Shown piece by piece: positions 37,851-47,230 of a stretch of DNA of 64,000 nt. The stretch is from Chrysophaeum taylorii (Eukaryota; Sar; Pelagophyceae; Pelagomonadales; Pelagomonadaceae), in assembly GCA_029834535.1 (NCBI GenBank), contig JAQMWT010000360.1, positions 1 through 64,000 on the forward strand. The letters run 5' to 3'. Position 1 is the stretch's first letter. Every line of letters starts with the position of its first letter. The notes beneath the pieces were generated by a model. It was not told the origin of the DNA, made no database searches, and saw nothing but the letters and a program-made list of their open reading frames with translations. Position numbers and translations under genes: made by a program.

Positions 37851-38843
37851 ATGTTGTTGTCGTTGTTGTCATTGTTGGTCGTCGTCGTGGCGCAGGCGAC
37901 GGCGGTGTGTCCTCCGAGTAGGTCAGAGATGCGGTACGGGAATCACGGCATTCCGCTGACGGTGTTCTACACGGGCAAGTACGACTCTCACCTCGAGAAG
38001 CTGACCTTGGATGGTGGGAAATGGCCGGCGAATGTGACGTTCGCCTATTTCGACAACGACGCCCTCGAACGCAGCGTCAAAGAGCTCTCGAGAATGTTGG
38101 AGGAAGAGGGCGTGTTGGGCCTTGCCGAGGCCTTCGAGGCGATCCAGCCTTGGGCCTACAAGGCAGACCTATGGCGCTACGCGCAGCTGTGGGCGTGCGG
38201 CGGTATTTACCTCGATGCCAAGCTCGCCCTCGCGCAGGACCTCGTCAAATTTCTCAACCTCGCCGGGTTTCACCACGCCGCCCTCCGCGAGACCAAGGTG
38301 CCGCTGTTGCTGACGTGTCACGACGAACGCGCGTCCGAGTCGATACGCGAGCCGACTCTGAGGAGAATCAAGTGCGTCTACCAGGCATTCATGGTCGCCG
38401 AGCCGCGCCACCCCGCGCTCTTAAAGACGATCCGCCACGTCGTGGCCAATGTGAGGGACCGCTGGTACCCTCCGGCCTCGCTCTCCAAGTATGGAAACCT
38501 CTTCATTACCGGTCCGTGCGCCATGGGCTTGGCCACGCAAATCGACGATCCCCGGTGGGAGGACTCCATCAAGCTCACGACAAGGCTGGGGTACAACCAG
38601 CTCGGCCGACGCCCCTGGCAGGCGATTCGCTACATCGTGGGGAACTGGATCCCGCGCGGCCGCGACGCGGATGATGAGATGAGCCTCGCGGCCTTCGTCG
38701 CCAACGAGCGCGTACACTCGACCGAGCGGACCAACTACTACGTCGGCATGTTCGCGCGCCACGAAGTCTACGTTGACGACCACCAAAAAAAAACAGACGC
38801 ATCCTCTATTCGACTTAGTTATAAATCACCATCCCCCGAATGA
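37851..38843 (+). CDS. OCH1/GT32-like glycosyltransferase with signal peptide
   Basis: 330 residues from the ATG at 37851, chosen because it gives a clean signal peptide (MLLSLLSLLVVVVAQATA, then CPP). The upstream open frame to 37548 overlaps the neighbouring gene. NHGIPLTVFYTGK is the usual GT32 start. EAIQPWAYKADLWRYAQLWACGGIYLDAKL (quoted here only as residues 97-125) holds the ADLWRY helix and the DXD-type position, here D122-A-K124 rather than D-x-D. GT32 enzymes transfer mannose or galactose from sugar nucleotides to glycans in the Golgi. Acceptor unknown. It ends 68 bp from the convergent transporter gene. Confidence 0.8.
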   Translation: MLLSLLSLLVVVVAQATAVCPPSRSEMRYGNHGIPLTVFYTGKYDSHLEKLTLDGGKWPANVTFAYFDNDALERSVKELSRMLEEEGVLGLAEAFEAIQPWAYKADLWRYAQLWACGGIYLDAKLALAQDLVKFLNLAGFHHAALRETKVPLLLTCHDERASESIREPTLRRIKCVYQAFMVAEPRHPALLKTIRHVVANVRDRWYPPASLSKYGNLFITGPCAMGLATQIDDPRWEDSIKLTTRLGYNQLGRRPWQAIRYIVGNWIPRGRDADDEMSLAAFVANERVHSTERTNYYVGMFARHEVYVDDHQKKTDASSIRLSYKSPSPE

Positions 38844-38911
38844 TGATAAAAAATAGTAATAACAACTTGGTGATGATGATAATAAGAATAGCGGCAGGGC
38901 ACGGCACGCAC

Positions 38912-40456
38912 TCAATGGTAGCCGTCCAGTTTGTGGTGTTCCGCGCCAAGGACGAGCTCGGCGATTGCCCAGACGATGTAGCCGAAGAGCGAGAGGAGGA
39001 TCCAGAGGGTGATGAGGAGAAGAGTCCAGGCGTAGATCCGTCTCGAGTAGGGCATGAGGGAGGGCGGGAGCGGGGATATGGCGGTTTGTACGTCGTCGTC
39101 TCGGGGCGCGAGGAGCTGTCTCCCGAACCAGGCGAGGTATTTGGCGATCGAGAACGTGCGGACGGCCGGGAGGGGGTCGAGCTTGGCGAGCAAGAGGAAG
39201 AAGGGCATCCACAAGGCCAACCACGAAACAACAAATAGGCCCGAGTAGTTAACGAGCGCCCTGTAGGCGATGGGCGCGGCGAAGAGCCAGGCCGTCGACC
39301 ACGGGAGAACGACGCAGAGGGCCGAGGCAACAAAGGGGGGCATTTCGCACGACAACAAATTGTGTCGCGCCATGACGCAGGCCACCGGAATGCCCGATGC
39401 GATGACGAGAAAGCCAAAGGCGATGGCGGCGGCGAAGATGACCGGGGGTTCTCCTTTCTCGGTGTCGCCGAGGAGGCCGTCCGCGGCAACCTTTCGAGCC
39501 CCGAGGGCGCCCATCGCGCCGTAGACAACCATCATCCCGCACGATACGCACGAGGTCTGGCGGACGACCTGCTTGACCGAGACGCTGGGCTCCTTCTCCG
39601 TCAGCCAGGTGCTCACGAAGATGCCGTACATGAGATTAAATAACACGACTCCAGAAGAGCCGAGGGCTCTGGGGCCGAATTGGACAAAGCCGAGGGTCGC
39701 GGGGCCCGAGCTGACGCACTTGACCACATCCTTCATCACGAACGTAGGAATCGTCGCACTCATCACCAAGAACGACAGGAACTGGAGAGACATTCCCTCA
39801 GATAAGGCGTCCGTCGACACGGGAAACAGAACGGCAAACGCGATCACGTAGCCCAGGCTCACGAAGCAGTTCGACCGCATCTGGCGACCGGAAAAGAAGG
39901 GTTTGCAGACGGTGAGTTTCTTGCAGTTCTGGCTCAAGTTCCAGGCCTGAATCGTGAGAGGGTGGGAGCCGTTGAGCGTTAAAGCGTAAGTTCTGCCGAA
40001 CGTGTGCGCGAGCAAAATGTCTGTCGCCTCGGCGACCAGTACGATCGACGCGATCACGGTGCTCATCGCGGCGACGTAAAACAAAACGTGGGATACGACA
40101 AAGGCCTTGCGACCCACGAATTTCAGAGCCGGGTCGCAGAACTCGACGACGCGCGTGTACTCGGCGTTTCCCGGCATCAGAGCGACCGTCTCTGATCGGA
40201 CGATGGTCGCTTGCGCGGCGATGAAAAACCCCACCACCAGCAGAATCGTCGGAACCGCGAAACCCGAATCGTTGTACACCTTTGGAAGGCTCAGGAACCC
40301 CGGACCAACGATTGCGTTCATGAATATCGCGATAGAACCGAGGGTTGTGATGATCTGCCGCCCGCTAATGGGTGACCCCCACGCCGGGTCCTCGACGGAC
40401 CCGTACGCCTTGGTGGTGCTGGTGGGGCTTTTGATCGCTTCGTCCGCCTTCATCAT
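38912..40456 (-). CDS. Amino-acid/auxin permease family transporter (AAAP, AVT/SLC38-like)
   Basis: 514 residues with about 11 membrane spans. The first, ITTLGSIAIFMNAIVGPGFLSLPKVY (residues 35-60), has the G-P-G-x-L-x-x-P pattern of AAAP transporters, which move amino acids with protons or sodium across plasma or vacuolar membranes. Later spans include VPTILLVVGFFIAAQATIV, FVVSHVLFYVAAMSTVIASI, YVIAFAVLFPV, VVYGAMGALGA and IAFGFLVIASGIPVACVMA. The N-terminus is a short cytosolic tail. Two Asn-linked glycosylation sequons lie in the loop after span 4. Substrate cannot be deduced. No frameshift is seen. Head side faces the hydrolase gene, with a 264-bp gap. Confidence 0.85.
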   Translation of the reverse strand: MMKADEAIKSPTSTTKAYGSVEDPAWGSPISGRQIITTLGSIAIFMNAIVGPGFLSLPKVYNDSGFAVPTILLVVGFFIAAQATIVRSETVALMPGNAEYTRVVEFCDPALKFVGRKAFVVSHVLFYVAAMSTVIASIVLVAEATDILLAHTFGRTYALTLNGSHPLTIQAWNLSQNCKKLTVCKPFFSGRQMRSNCFVSLGYVIAFAVLFPVSTDALSEGMSLQFLSFLVMSATIPTFVMKDVVKCVSSGPATLGFVQFGPRALGSSGVVLFNLMYGIFVSTWLTEKEPSVSVKQVVRQTSCVSCGMMVVYGAMGALGARKVAADGLLGDTEKGEPPVIFAAAIAFGFLVIASGIPVACVMARHNLLSCEMPPFVASALCVVLPWSTAWLFAAPIAYRALVNYSGLFVVSWLALWMPFFLLLAKLDPLPAVRTFSIAKYLAWFGRQLLAPRDDDVQTAISPLPPSLMPYSRRIYAWTLLLITLWILLSLFGYIVWAIAELVLGAEHHKLDGYH

Positions 40457-40720
40457 CCTATCCCATCGCCACGTTGGCCACGCCTCGCTCTACTGGCTCC
40501 AGCGTCTTGAAGATACGTTCACCTTGCCACGGTTGACGTCATCATTCGGTGGGTTTCGGTCGTCTCTCCCCCGTTTATTATTATTATTGTACAAGAAACA
40601 CCATTTTCTTGTTCATTTTCTTTTTTCATTGTCCAAGTTAAACACCACACGCTTTCATCATCCCTACGATAAAAAATGTAAAGAGTAATAAGAATATCGC
40701 CGGCCTTGTTGTTATTATTG
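40457..40720. other. 264-bp intergenic region between two minus-strand genes
   Basis: Includes the upstream region of the transporter and the 3' flank of the hydrolase. It holds T-rich stretches and TTATTATTATTGTACAAG near 40574-40591. No RNA gene was recognised. Confidence 0.4.
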
Positions 40721-41632
40721 TTAGTCATAGACGTGGTCGACGGGACCGCTCTTGAAGTCAAAGTGGAAGGTGATCGGGGTGGCCGAGGGGAGCCAGGCGA
40801 GGATGAGGTCCGCGGCGTGATTTTCGAAATTTGATAGGGCGTGGTTCGCTCCGTGAATAGTGTGGATGGTCGAGAGGTCGCCCTTGCCCGGGGAGTAGTG
40901 AGCGAGCCAGGCTTCTAACTCGTCGCGGGGGGTCAAATCGTCCTTCGACCCAACTATCCACAACTTGGGGATGGTGAGGCGCATGGTCGTAAAAAAAATG
41001 TTCGTGCGATTGTACAACTTGCGCAACTTCGGAACATCCTGAACGGGGTCGCGCTCGGTGCCGTCCGGCCGGGTAGACCCCAAGCCGAGGCCGTGCGAAA
41101 TAGACACAAATTTGCGGACACCCTTGGTGTAGATATTTCCGATCGCAGAAGCGGATCCAAAATCACACGCGACAATCGCACTCGTCTCGCACGGCCCCGA
41201 GGTGCCGTTCGCACCGCAGAGCACCGTGGTCGCGGAAACCAAATCGCGCACGGCAGCGACGGCGTCGAATTTTCCGGGAGATTTTCCCACGCCCCGGTAA
41301 TCAAACCGGATCGTCGGAATGCCTACACCCTGGAGCCTGTCTGCTATCGCCACGATCAGCGGACTATCCATGGTCATGTCGCGACCCGGTACCAGCACGA
41401 CACCTTCCTTCGCCTTGTTCTCGGGCGTCGCGCCGTTGAGGAACCACCGCGCGTGAAACTTGGAGTCGCTGCTCACTAACCACAGCTCCTCTTCGCGTCC
41501 TTCGACGCGCGCGAGAGCTTTCGCGTCGGGCGCTTCGGGTTGTGGCGTGGATTCCACGACGGCCAGGGGAGCGCGCTTCGGCACGCGCTCCTCGTCGGGA
41601 CTCACTGGACGCCAGAACGACGACTCCTCCAT
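40721..41632 (-). CDS. Alpha/beta-hydrolase fold protein with Asp at the nucleophile position
   Basis: 303 residues from the Met at 41632 (MEESSFW); the frame reaches 41650. It has the alpha/beta-hydrolase order: GVVLVPGRDM strand and oxyanion region, TIRFDYRGVGKSPG (the D-x-RG-x-G-S strand 4 block), AIVACDFGSASA nucleophile elbow, KLWIVGSKDDLTP acid loop, and IHGANHALS histidine. The usual G-x-S-x-G serine is replaced by Asp (codon 41162-41164, GAT). Asp nucleophiles occur in epoxide hydrolases and dehalogenases, so it may work by that chemistry or be a non-catalytic homologue. No signal peptide; probably cytosolic. Confidence 0.75.
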   Translation of the reverse strand: MEESSFWRPVSPDEERVPKRAPLAVVESTPQPEAPDAKALARVEGREEELWLVSSDSKFHARWFLNGATPENKAKEGVVLVPGRDMTMDSPLIVAIADRLQGVGIPTIRFDYRGVGKSPGKFDAVAAVRDLVSATTVLCGANGTSGPCETSAIVACDFGSASAIGNIYTKGVRKFVSISHGLGLGSTRPDGTERDPVQDVPKLRKLYNRTNIFFTTMRLTIPKLWIVGSKDDLTPRDELEAWLAHYSPGKGDLSTIHTIHGANHALSNFENHAADLILAWLPSATPITFHFDFKSGPVDHVYD

Positions 41633-41741
41633 TTTCTGAAGATGACGCAAACGAAAGGCACGCTATTAGGGGGTTTACGAGTAAACTAAGATTGGCGGGG
41701 TCTCCGAGCGTCAAGCTGTGGGGTGAGTGGAAGGAAGGGCT

Positions 41742-41911
41742 TTTGACAACAGCAGAGACAAGATGCGATCATCCCATGCGACTATACCCGCATTCTCGTT
41801 TGGGGCACAAGCTTTTCCTTCGTGTCAGATGTTTACGCTCCTATTATCGCCACATACGGCAACCAAGATAGACGTGGACTGCGTTCCACCCTCATCCCTG
41901 AGCGTTGAGTC
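41742..41911 (+). repeat. Diverged copy of part of the 494-codon island ORF
   Basis: From GACAACAGCAGAGACAAGATG to CTGAGCGTT this aligns without gaps to 18000-18165. The same reading frame is open in both (HATIPAFSFG, QAFPSCQMFTL, TATKIDV, PPSSLSV shared). The flanks diverge immediately. It sits at the inner edge of the right Helitron-like arm. Confidence 0.8.
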
Positions 41912-42160
41912 TAACCCCAGTAAGTTCGGCGTAATTTCGCCGTAAACCCACTCGTGCTCACACCCCACTCCTTCGAGCTCGTCGCTCTCGCCTCCGCCAA
42001 TCTAAGCCGCCTTGATCCGCACACGCCGCTAACCTTTGAGTTTACTCTAAAACCCCAGTAAGTTCATCTGGTCCCAGTAAGTTCACCTGGTCACTATACT
42101 CACCTAATCCCAGTCTCTAACCCCAGTAAATTCACCTGGTCCCAGTAAGTTTACCTATAG
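41912..42160 (-). repeat. Iterated GTGAACTTACTGG motif cluster, right arm (inverted)
   Basis: On the plus strand this appears as CCAGTAAGTTCAC-type copies starting at about 41917, 42055, 42073, 42123 and 42141. The spacer 41958-42055 matches the inverted spacer at 34100-34210 (AGCTCGTCGCTCTCGCCTCC, AATCTAAGCCGCCTTGATCC, GCTAACCTTTGAGTTTACTC). It is the counterpart of the left-arm cluster. Confidence 0.75.
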
Positions 42161-42164
42161 TGCG

Positions 42165-42800
42165 CGTGTAGACGCCGGGAGGGGGCTTATCGGTATTGCG
42201 CAGCACGTGTGGGGTAGGGTGGAGTCGTCGACCCAGAAGAGGATATCCTCGGGGTTGCCGATCGACAGAGAACCACACAGAGCTGGACGTGGCAGAAGAC
42301 GGGCTTCGCCAAGAGGACGCCGACCTAGCGGGGCGTCTGGCCCTGGCTCTTGGTGATCGTTTGGCGTCGGCGGGCCTTAAGGGATACAGGTTGGAGGAGC
42401 CTCGGTGACACGACACGATCGATCATGCATCTGGTACCGTTGCAGTGGCCGTGCGACGGGTCGAAGTTGCGAAGACTTTAAGCTCGCGATCAAAGTCAGC
42501 ATGCCGTTGGTTGTCAGGGAGTTGAAAACTCGACTGTTAAGAGCGAGGCGTCGGCTTCCGACCCAACCTAGTCGGCCGAAAAAAAGAACCCCGACGCCTC
42601 GTCTCCGGGAAAATAAGGCCGCGGTCATGCGCGCGTTGTCAGCATCGACAACATCGTTTCGACGGGGCGTGAGAATGGCGCGCTGAAAGAGCCGCCGCGG
42701 GTCGTGGAAACAGTCTGCGAGGTCGCCGTCGACGGCTTGGAGGATCAATGCCTGCCTGGCTCGCGGGCCCATCTGATCCTTACCCTAAATCGGGGGATTT
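42165..42800 (-). pseudogene. Helitron PIF1-like helicase C-terminal remnant, right arm
   Basis: Minus-strand counterpart of 33095-33960. The 131-codon frame 42377-42772 has AILTPRRNDVVDADNARMTA and VFNSLTTNGMLTLIASLKSS, as in the left arm. The next frame (42132-42416) has the equivalent of the INKSQGQT region shifted out of phase. Small indels relative to the left arm show independent decay. The outer boundary, CTAAATCGGGGGATTTAG near 42783-42802, is itself palindromic. Confidence 0.7.
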
Positions 42801-42883
42801 AGAATATACATTAGGCCGGGCTCGCTGTGCCCCCACCGCCCTCACCCATGTCGCCGCCTCGGGGAACCCCACCCAGGCCGCCC

Positions 42884-43205
42884 GATCCCAGCAGGACGTC
42901 ACCCTTCGTCGCACATACGTCCGGCGGCAGCATGCGTACGACCTACGGGCGGGGCCCGTCCTCTCTTCGCCTGCCCCACGACCCGGCGATGACCCCGACT
43001 AGGTCCCGCGTACTTACCTCCGCCCGTCAGGCACATCCCTCCTACCCCACAAACCCGCCCACATCCTTCACGCTCCCCCCACACACCCCCCTCTTAGCAG
43101 TCGACATTTAAAGACAGTAATACCTCCTACCCCACAAAACCACACACATCCTTCATGCACCACACACACACACCCCTCTTAGCAGTCGACCTTTTAAGAC
43201 AGTAA
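42884..43205 (+). repeat. Repeat module A, copy 3, with internal duplication
   Basis: Starts CCCGATCCCAGCAGGACG as at 8547 and is nearly the same to GTCGACATTTAAAGACAG (about 43115). The last 80 bp (TACCCCACAAA through CTCTTAGCAGTCGAC) are then repeated at 43120-43205. It lies just outside the right Helitron-like arm. Confidence 0.85.
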
Positions 43206-43730
43206 TACGGGCGCCGCGGGTGTCGAAATCTGAAATTACCAACCACCAGGCTCGTCGCATCGCTATCCAACCACTTCCCGCTACTGAGCACATGCTAACT
43301 TTGCCCAAGCGAAGGTCGACTCCGCCGAGAACAAATTTATGGCTCTGGTTGGGCCGCTGCACCCGTGGGGCTACTTCGTGGTTACCGTGGTACGCCACAA
43401 GTTGAGACATAAGCCTATCTCCAGCTCCATATGCCCTGCTGATTTGTAGCTTGACGAGTTGAGGCTGTATACCGCAGCAATGCCGGTCGTTCCTGTGTGG
43501 GGTGTCCGAGATCCCCTGGCGCTACTGACAAGCTCCGCGGAGAGGGTCGCCGACCCCTCACCGCCAAATTTTCGTGCTGGTGGTTCGTCGTGTCCTCGCG
43601 CGCCCCCCACCCTGGAGGCGATCTTCGCATCCCTTAAATTGAAGAAAGTAGGCGGCCTGAGCCGACGCTCGAGGAGATTATATTTAGGCTCAGAAGGAGG
43701 ACCCTATATGCAAGAACGTACGCGCTCGGA
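43206..43730. other. Non-genic; contains a diverged relative of the 13.6-kb MITE
   Basis: 43480-43640 shares order with 13830-14010: GCAATGCC, GGGTGTCCGAG, GTCGCCGACCCC, GCCAAATTTTCGTGCTGG and CTGGAGGCGATCTTCGC. The right terminus is degraded. The rest (43206-43480) has no recognised feature. Confidence 0.5.
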
Positions 43731-45340
43731 TGTCCCAACGACATTCTCTTCGTCGTTATGGAACCAATACTCGCATCGAGATCATCAATGAAGTCTTGTA
43801 TCACATCGCAGTCGACTTACGTTCTATGATTGTTGCCCCTGCGAGATTACGCGATCGCATTATTCGGTTGTATTATGACAGTCCCGTCAACGGCGGTCAT
43901 ATGGGCCGCGGTTGCTGTCCAGGCGATTTTAGAGCGTTTTTGCTGGACTCACATGTCCATGTGCGAAGTCGGAGCTTTTATAGCTCAGTGTATCGTGTGT
44001 CAGAAAGCTCGAACGCCCAAACCGAAGTAGTCTGGAGATTTTTTTGTCCTCTGTATGGATCTTTTTGGACCATTGGCAAGTTCTGGTCCCGAGACGTACA
44101 TTCGCGTTGTGCTCGATCCTTTTTCGCATTTCTTGATTTTGGATGTGCCTCGAACTAAGACAGCTGACGCTATTCTTTATGCATTCGTCACTATAAACAT
44201 CTTGTTGTGGGGGTATTTGCCGTAAGTGATTCGCACTGACAACGGTCGTGAGTTCGTCAATAAGTTGATGCGTTTCAACATGCGATATCAGACTACGATT
44301 CCAAACGACGCTCAGGCTAATCCTGCCGACCGCGTCAACAGGTGCCTTTAAGCTTTTCTCCATGCAAGCCTCAAAAATTGGAGTATCACTGATCAGCCTG
44401 CGTTTGCGAAGTATGTTGCTTTCTGTTACGATCGCAAATTCATCCCGGGTACTCAGATTTCCCCGTTTATGCTTCGCCAAAATCGCCAGCCGATGCTTCC
44501 TACTGACTACACCTTGCTCGGCTAACCCATGCGACAACTGCCGAAGACATGTGCCGATACCTTGACAGAGACAGGGAATGCCTTGAAGATTTCCACGCAA
44601 AGTTGTGGCTGAAGCTCACGAGAAGGCTCAGCGCAAACAGAAGTGATGCTGATCACGTTGATGTCGAATACGCGGAAGGATCCCATTTGTAGTTGTATGT
44701 TCACGAGATGTTTCTCGCCCGCAGAACAAATTACGACCGGAGTGGCGACGGACCGTTTGTCATCACAAAAAACTCTAACCCGCAACCTACGAAATCGAAT
44801 CTCTTGACAATCCGCCCGAACGTCGGATGATGTCTGTTCGAGAGATAACGCCGGTTCCGGTTCCCCCGATTATCGATCGCGCGATAAAAAAAACGCCCGA
44901 GACTTTTCGCTACGATTACCTGCGTGGCAAGTTCGCCATCTTCCGTATTCCTGATCGCAAGGATTCCAAGTGGCGAAGGAAGGTTTATGTCGCTGAAGGG
45001 GTGCGAATTCGAGAAGAATCGAGTTGCCTTGCACTTTAATTTTGATCTTGGACCTAAGGATAAGCCATCCTACTGTAATCCGGCATCTCGACTCGAAATT
45101 GTCAGAGCCCGACGAGTGAGTACAAGGACGTCGAAATTTGTAGTTTCACCGAGAAGTTGAAATGGACCAAAGAGTGCGCTCCACTTGTTACCGACGCATG
45201 AGATTGACGTTCTGATTCCCAACTTCACGTTGTACAATGGCAAAATACCTGGACCCATTATCAAACGTGTTTACATCCAGTTTCGAAATGCTCAAACCAA
45301 AGCTGCTCGCGCAAGTGCAAAAGAGCCAAGCGCCGAGGGC
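43730..45340 (+). pseudogene. Ty3/gypsy integrase fragment
   Basis: Plus strand, several phases. The zinc-binding H2C2 region (RDRIIRLYYDSPVNGGHMG, then FCWTHMSMCEVGAFIAQCIV and CQKA) is split by a frameshift near 43900. The catalytic core follows: CMDLFGPLASS with the first Asp, then VIRTDNGREFVNKL with the second, and NPADRVNR in the region of the glutamate, where no clear Glu is kept. A C-terminal stretch (WSITDQPAFAKYVAFCYDRK, QISPFMLRQNRQPMLP) fits the family's W-x-x-x-L-P...sPF-x-L-x-x-GR-x-P-x-LP. In-frame stops occur at several points. Gag, protease and RT are absent here, while the left element lacks a visible integrase. Confidence 0.8.
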
Positions 45341-46025
45341 AGCTCGTTATGAAATTAAGGTAGTCCTATGGCGGGAACCCCTGCTCCTTAGGGCTTCTTA
45401 CCCAACCTCTTTTTACCAAGGACGACTACGTCACACCTTTGTGGCAGTAACGCCCATTCCACCCACTTGCCACCTGACTTACCCTGGTTGTTGCCCTGGT
45501 ACTGACCTTGCAATTATGGGGGGGGGGGTCATCTTGGCATCCTCACCTGCGCTTCCAGTGAACCCAATGTGCCTGGCATTTGTATTGCTTTCTTGCTAGT
45601 ACCCTCTTTTGATTGTCCGTTTTTCGTGATGGCGTGAGGTGTTGCGCTGAGACCGGACGTGTGGTGGTTTCACCCGCGGTTCGGGTTGGGAGAAAGGGGT
45701 TGTTGAGGCCCCTGGCCCGGCCAAGAGGGGTCGGTGTCTGAGAAAAACCACTACACCTCTTCATCAGGGGTATCTTCTATCATAGGTGATCTCCCAGCCT
45801 CAAGTTGGAGGCTTGGCGAGTGCGAAATAGTTTGTGGGGGCGAAAGGCAGTCCGACATCCTCGAGTTCGCGAGGAGGGCGGGGACCGTGTGCGGGTAAGT
45901 AGGGTGACTTAGTAGACTTGCGTCGTCGTCGTCGTACAGCCATGACGGCGATCGCGGGGGGGGGGGGGGTGATTGATCGTCGAGGGGTTTTAATGGTCGA
46001 CGACAGCTTATTATTATTTAGGGAT
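45341..46025. other. Non-genic, G-run-rich spacer
   Basis: It contains two G homopolymer runs (about 45518-45528 and 45957-45969), a GTCGTCGTCGTC tract and no domain-bearing frame. Frames at 45237-45599 and 45543-45764 look like chance. Confidence 0.5.
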
Positions 46026-46700
46026 CGGTCAAGTTTGGTCAGTAAGTTTGGTCAATTTGTTTCAAGTTTGCTCGATTTTGATGTATGTTTAAAGAAAAAT
46101 TTACAAGTTTGGTCATTTCCAATAGAAGTTTGATCAGTTAAGTTTGGTCACTCCGAAGATGCATTAAGTTTGTTCAATCAACCCTTCAAGTTTGATTAAT
46201 AACCTTGTAAGTTTGGTCAACAAGTTTGATCACTACTCCTCAAACTTCCACAGTATTGACCACACTTTGGCTTTTAAAAATCAAACTTAAGAAGGCTTTT
46301 CAAGGGGGCGTGTGAGCGCTTTTGGTGCGAAAATGCTTTAAAAACGAGAGCTAGGTGCTGCAGCCACGCAGAATCTACCGTCGTTACACGCGCGGCATGG
46401 GCACCCCCCCATGACCGCCTTAGAAGGAGGTCCATCCTAAGACAGCGCGCCGATACGCAAGGAGAGCGGGCAGCGACGCGCGGCCTCGACAGCAGATTCC
46501 CACGGCTTGGGCGTATTTAAGCTGGGCCCATTCTCGTACCTTCCATCGTTCGTAGAAGCCACCCAAACCGCGACTCACCACGGTGGTGTTGCCGTGGTCG
46601 TGCGTCATTCTTCAGCAACAAGTCTAAAATATGACAAGTTTGATGTGATTGTTCGAAATTTGATCACACCAAATTGAATGCCTCCAAGTTTGACCATACA
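46026..46700 (+). repeat. AAGTTTGGTCA motif cluster
   Basis: Ten copies start at 46031, 46044, 46063, 46105, 46127, 46140, 46166, 46188, 46209 and 46222. Five are exactly AAGTTTGGTCA and the rest differ by one or two bases. Three looser copies follow at about 46635, 46660 and 46686. Spacing is irregular (13-42 bp), so it is not a tandem satellite. No ORF is present. It resembles subterminal protein-binding repeats of DNA transposons. Confidence 0.7.
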
Positions 46701-46930
46701 CACGCATCAACATGCGAATACTCGCAGAACAACATCTACAAACAAGGCCTGCGCAAGACAACGCTGATACCACGCTGTTTCGTCGTCGCCCAAGATTATT
46801 CGGATGCGCCTTATTAGTTCGATGTTTATGACAGACTACAGCGAACGATCCCGGTTCGTCATCTCGTGCCTTTAGCGGATAACATTGTTGCAGATGACTA
46901 TCAAACGCATATGCCGAGAAGAGCCGCCTG
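46701..46930. other. Non-genic spacer
   Basis: No recognised feature apart from weak similarity in character to the gypsy 3' extension. It ends at a (CTGA)/(CTAA) tract at 46930-46950. Confidence 0.35.
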
Positions 46931-47230
46931 ACTGACTAACTAACTAACTAACTTCAGACCTCTCCCGAGCATGGGAGCCAGGCCGGACCGGCAGGAGCCG
47001 GTGCGAAATCACGGAGGAAAATCACGCAGTTGGGGCAGAGGCGAGGGACGAGGACGGACTTGTTGATGGTGGACCGCCACTGCGCGGTCTCGTGCGAGGT
47101 CGTGCAAAAGCGTCGCAGGCCGCGGACGTGTTGGTCCACGAACAATCGACCTGTCCGTCGCGCTCTGCCCAACCGAGCGAACCCCATCCCAGCGCGGACT
47201 TTCTGGGTGCTAACCGGCCAGCGAGCCGCC
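46931..47230 (-). mobile_element. Internally deleted LINE: 5' endonuclease start joined to 3' end
   Basis: Reading on the minus strand, 47222-47103 matches the 5' coding part of the LINE at 30800-30685 (KVRAGMGFARLGRARRTGRL, FVDQHVRGLRR). It then passes directly into sequence matching the LINE 3' end at 8920-9075 (ETAQWRSTIN), ending in a GTTA tract. Everything between, most of EN and all of RT, is missing, and the frame stays open across the junction (frame 46954-47346). This is a short, non-autonomous or recombination-derived copy. Confidence 0.75.
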
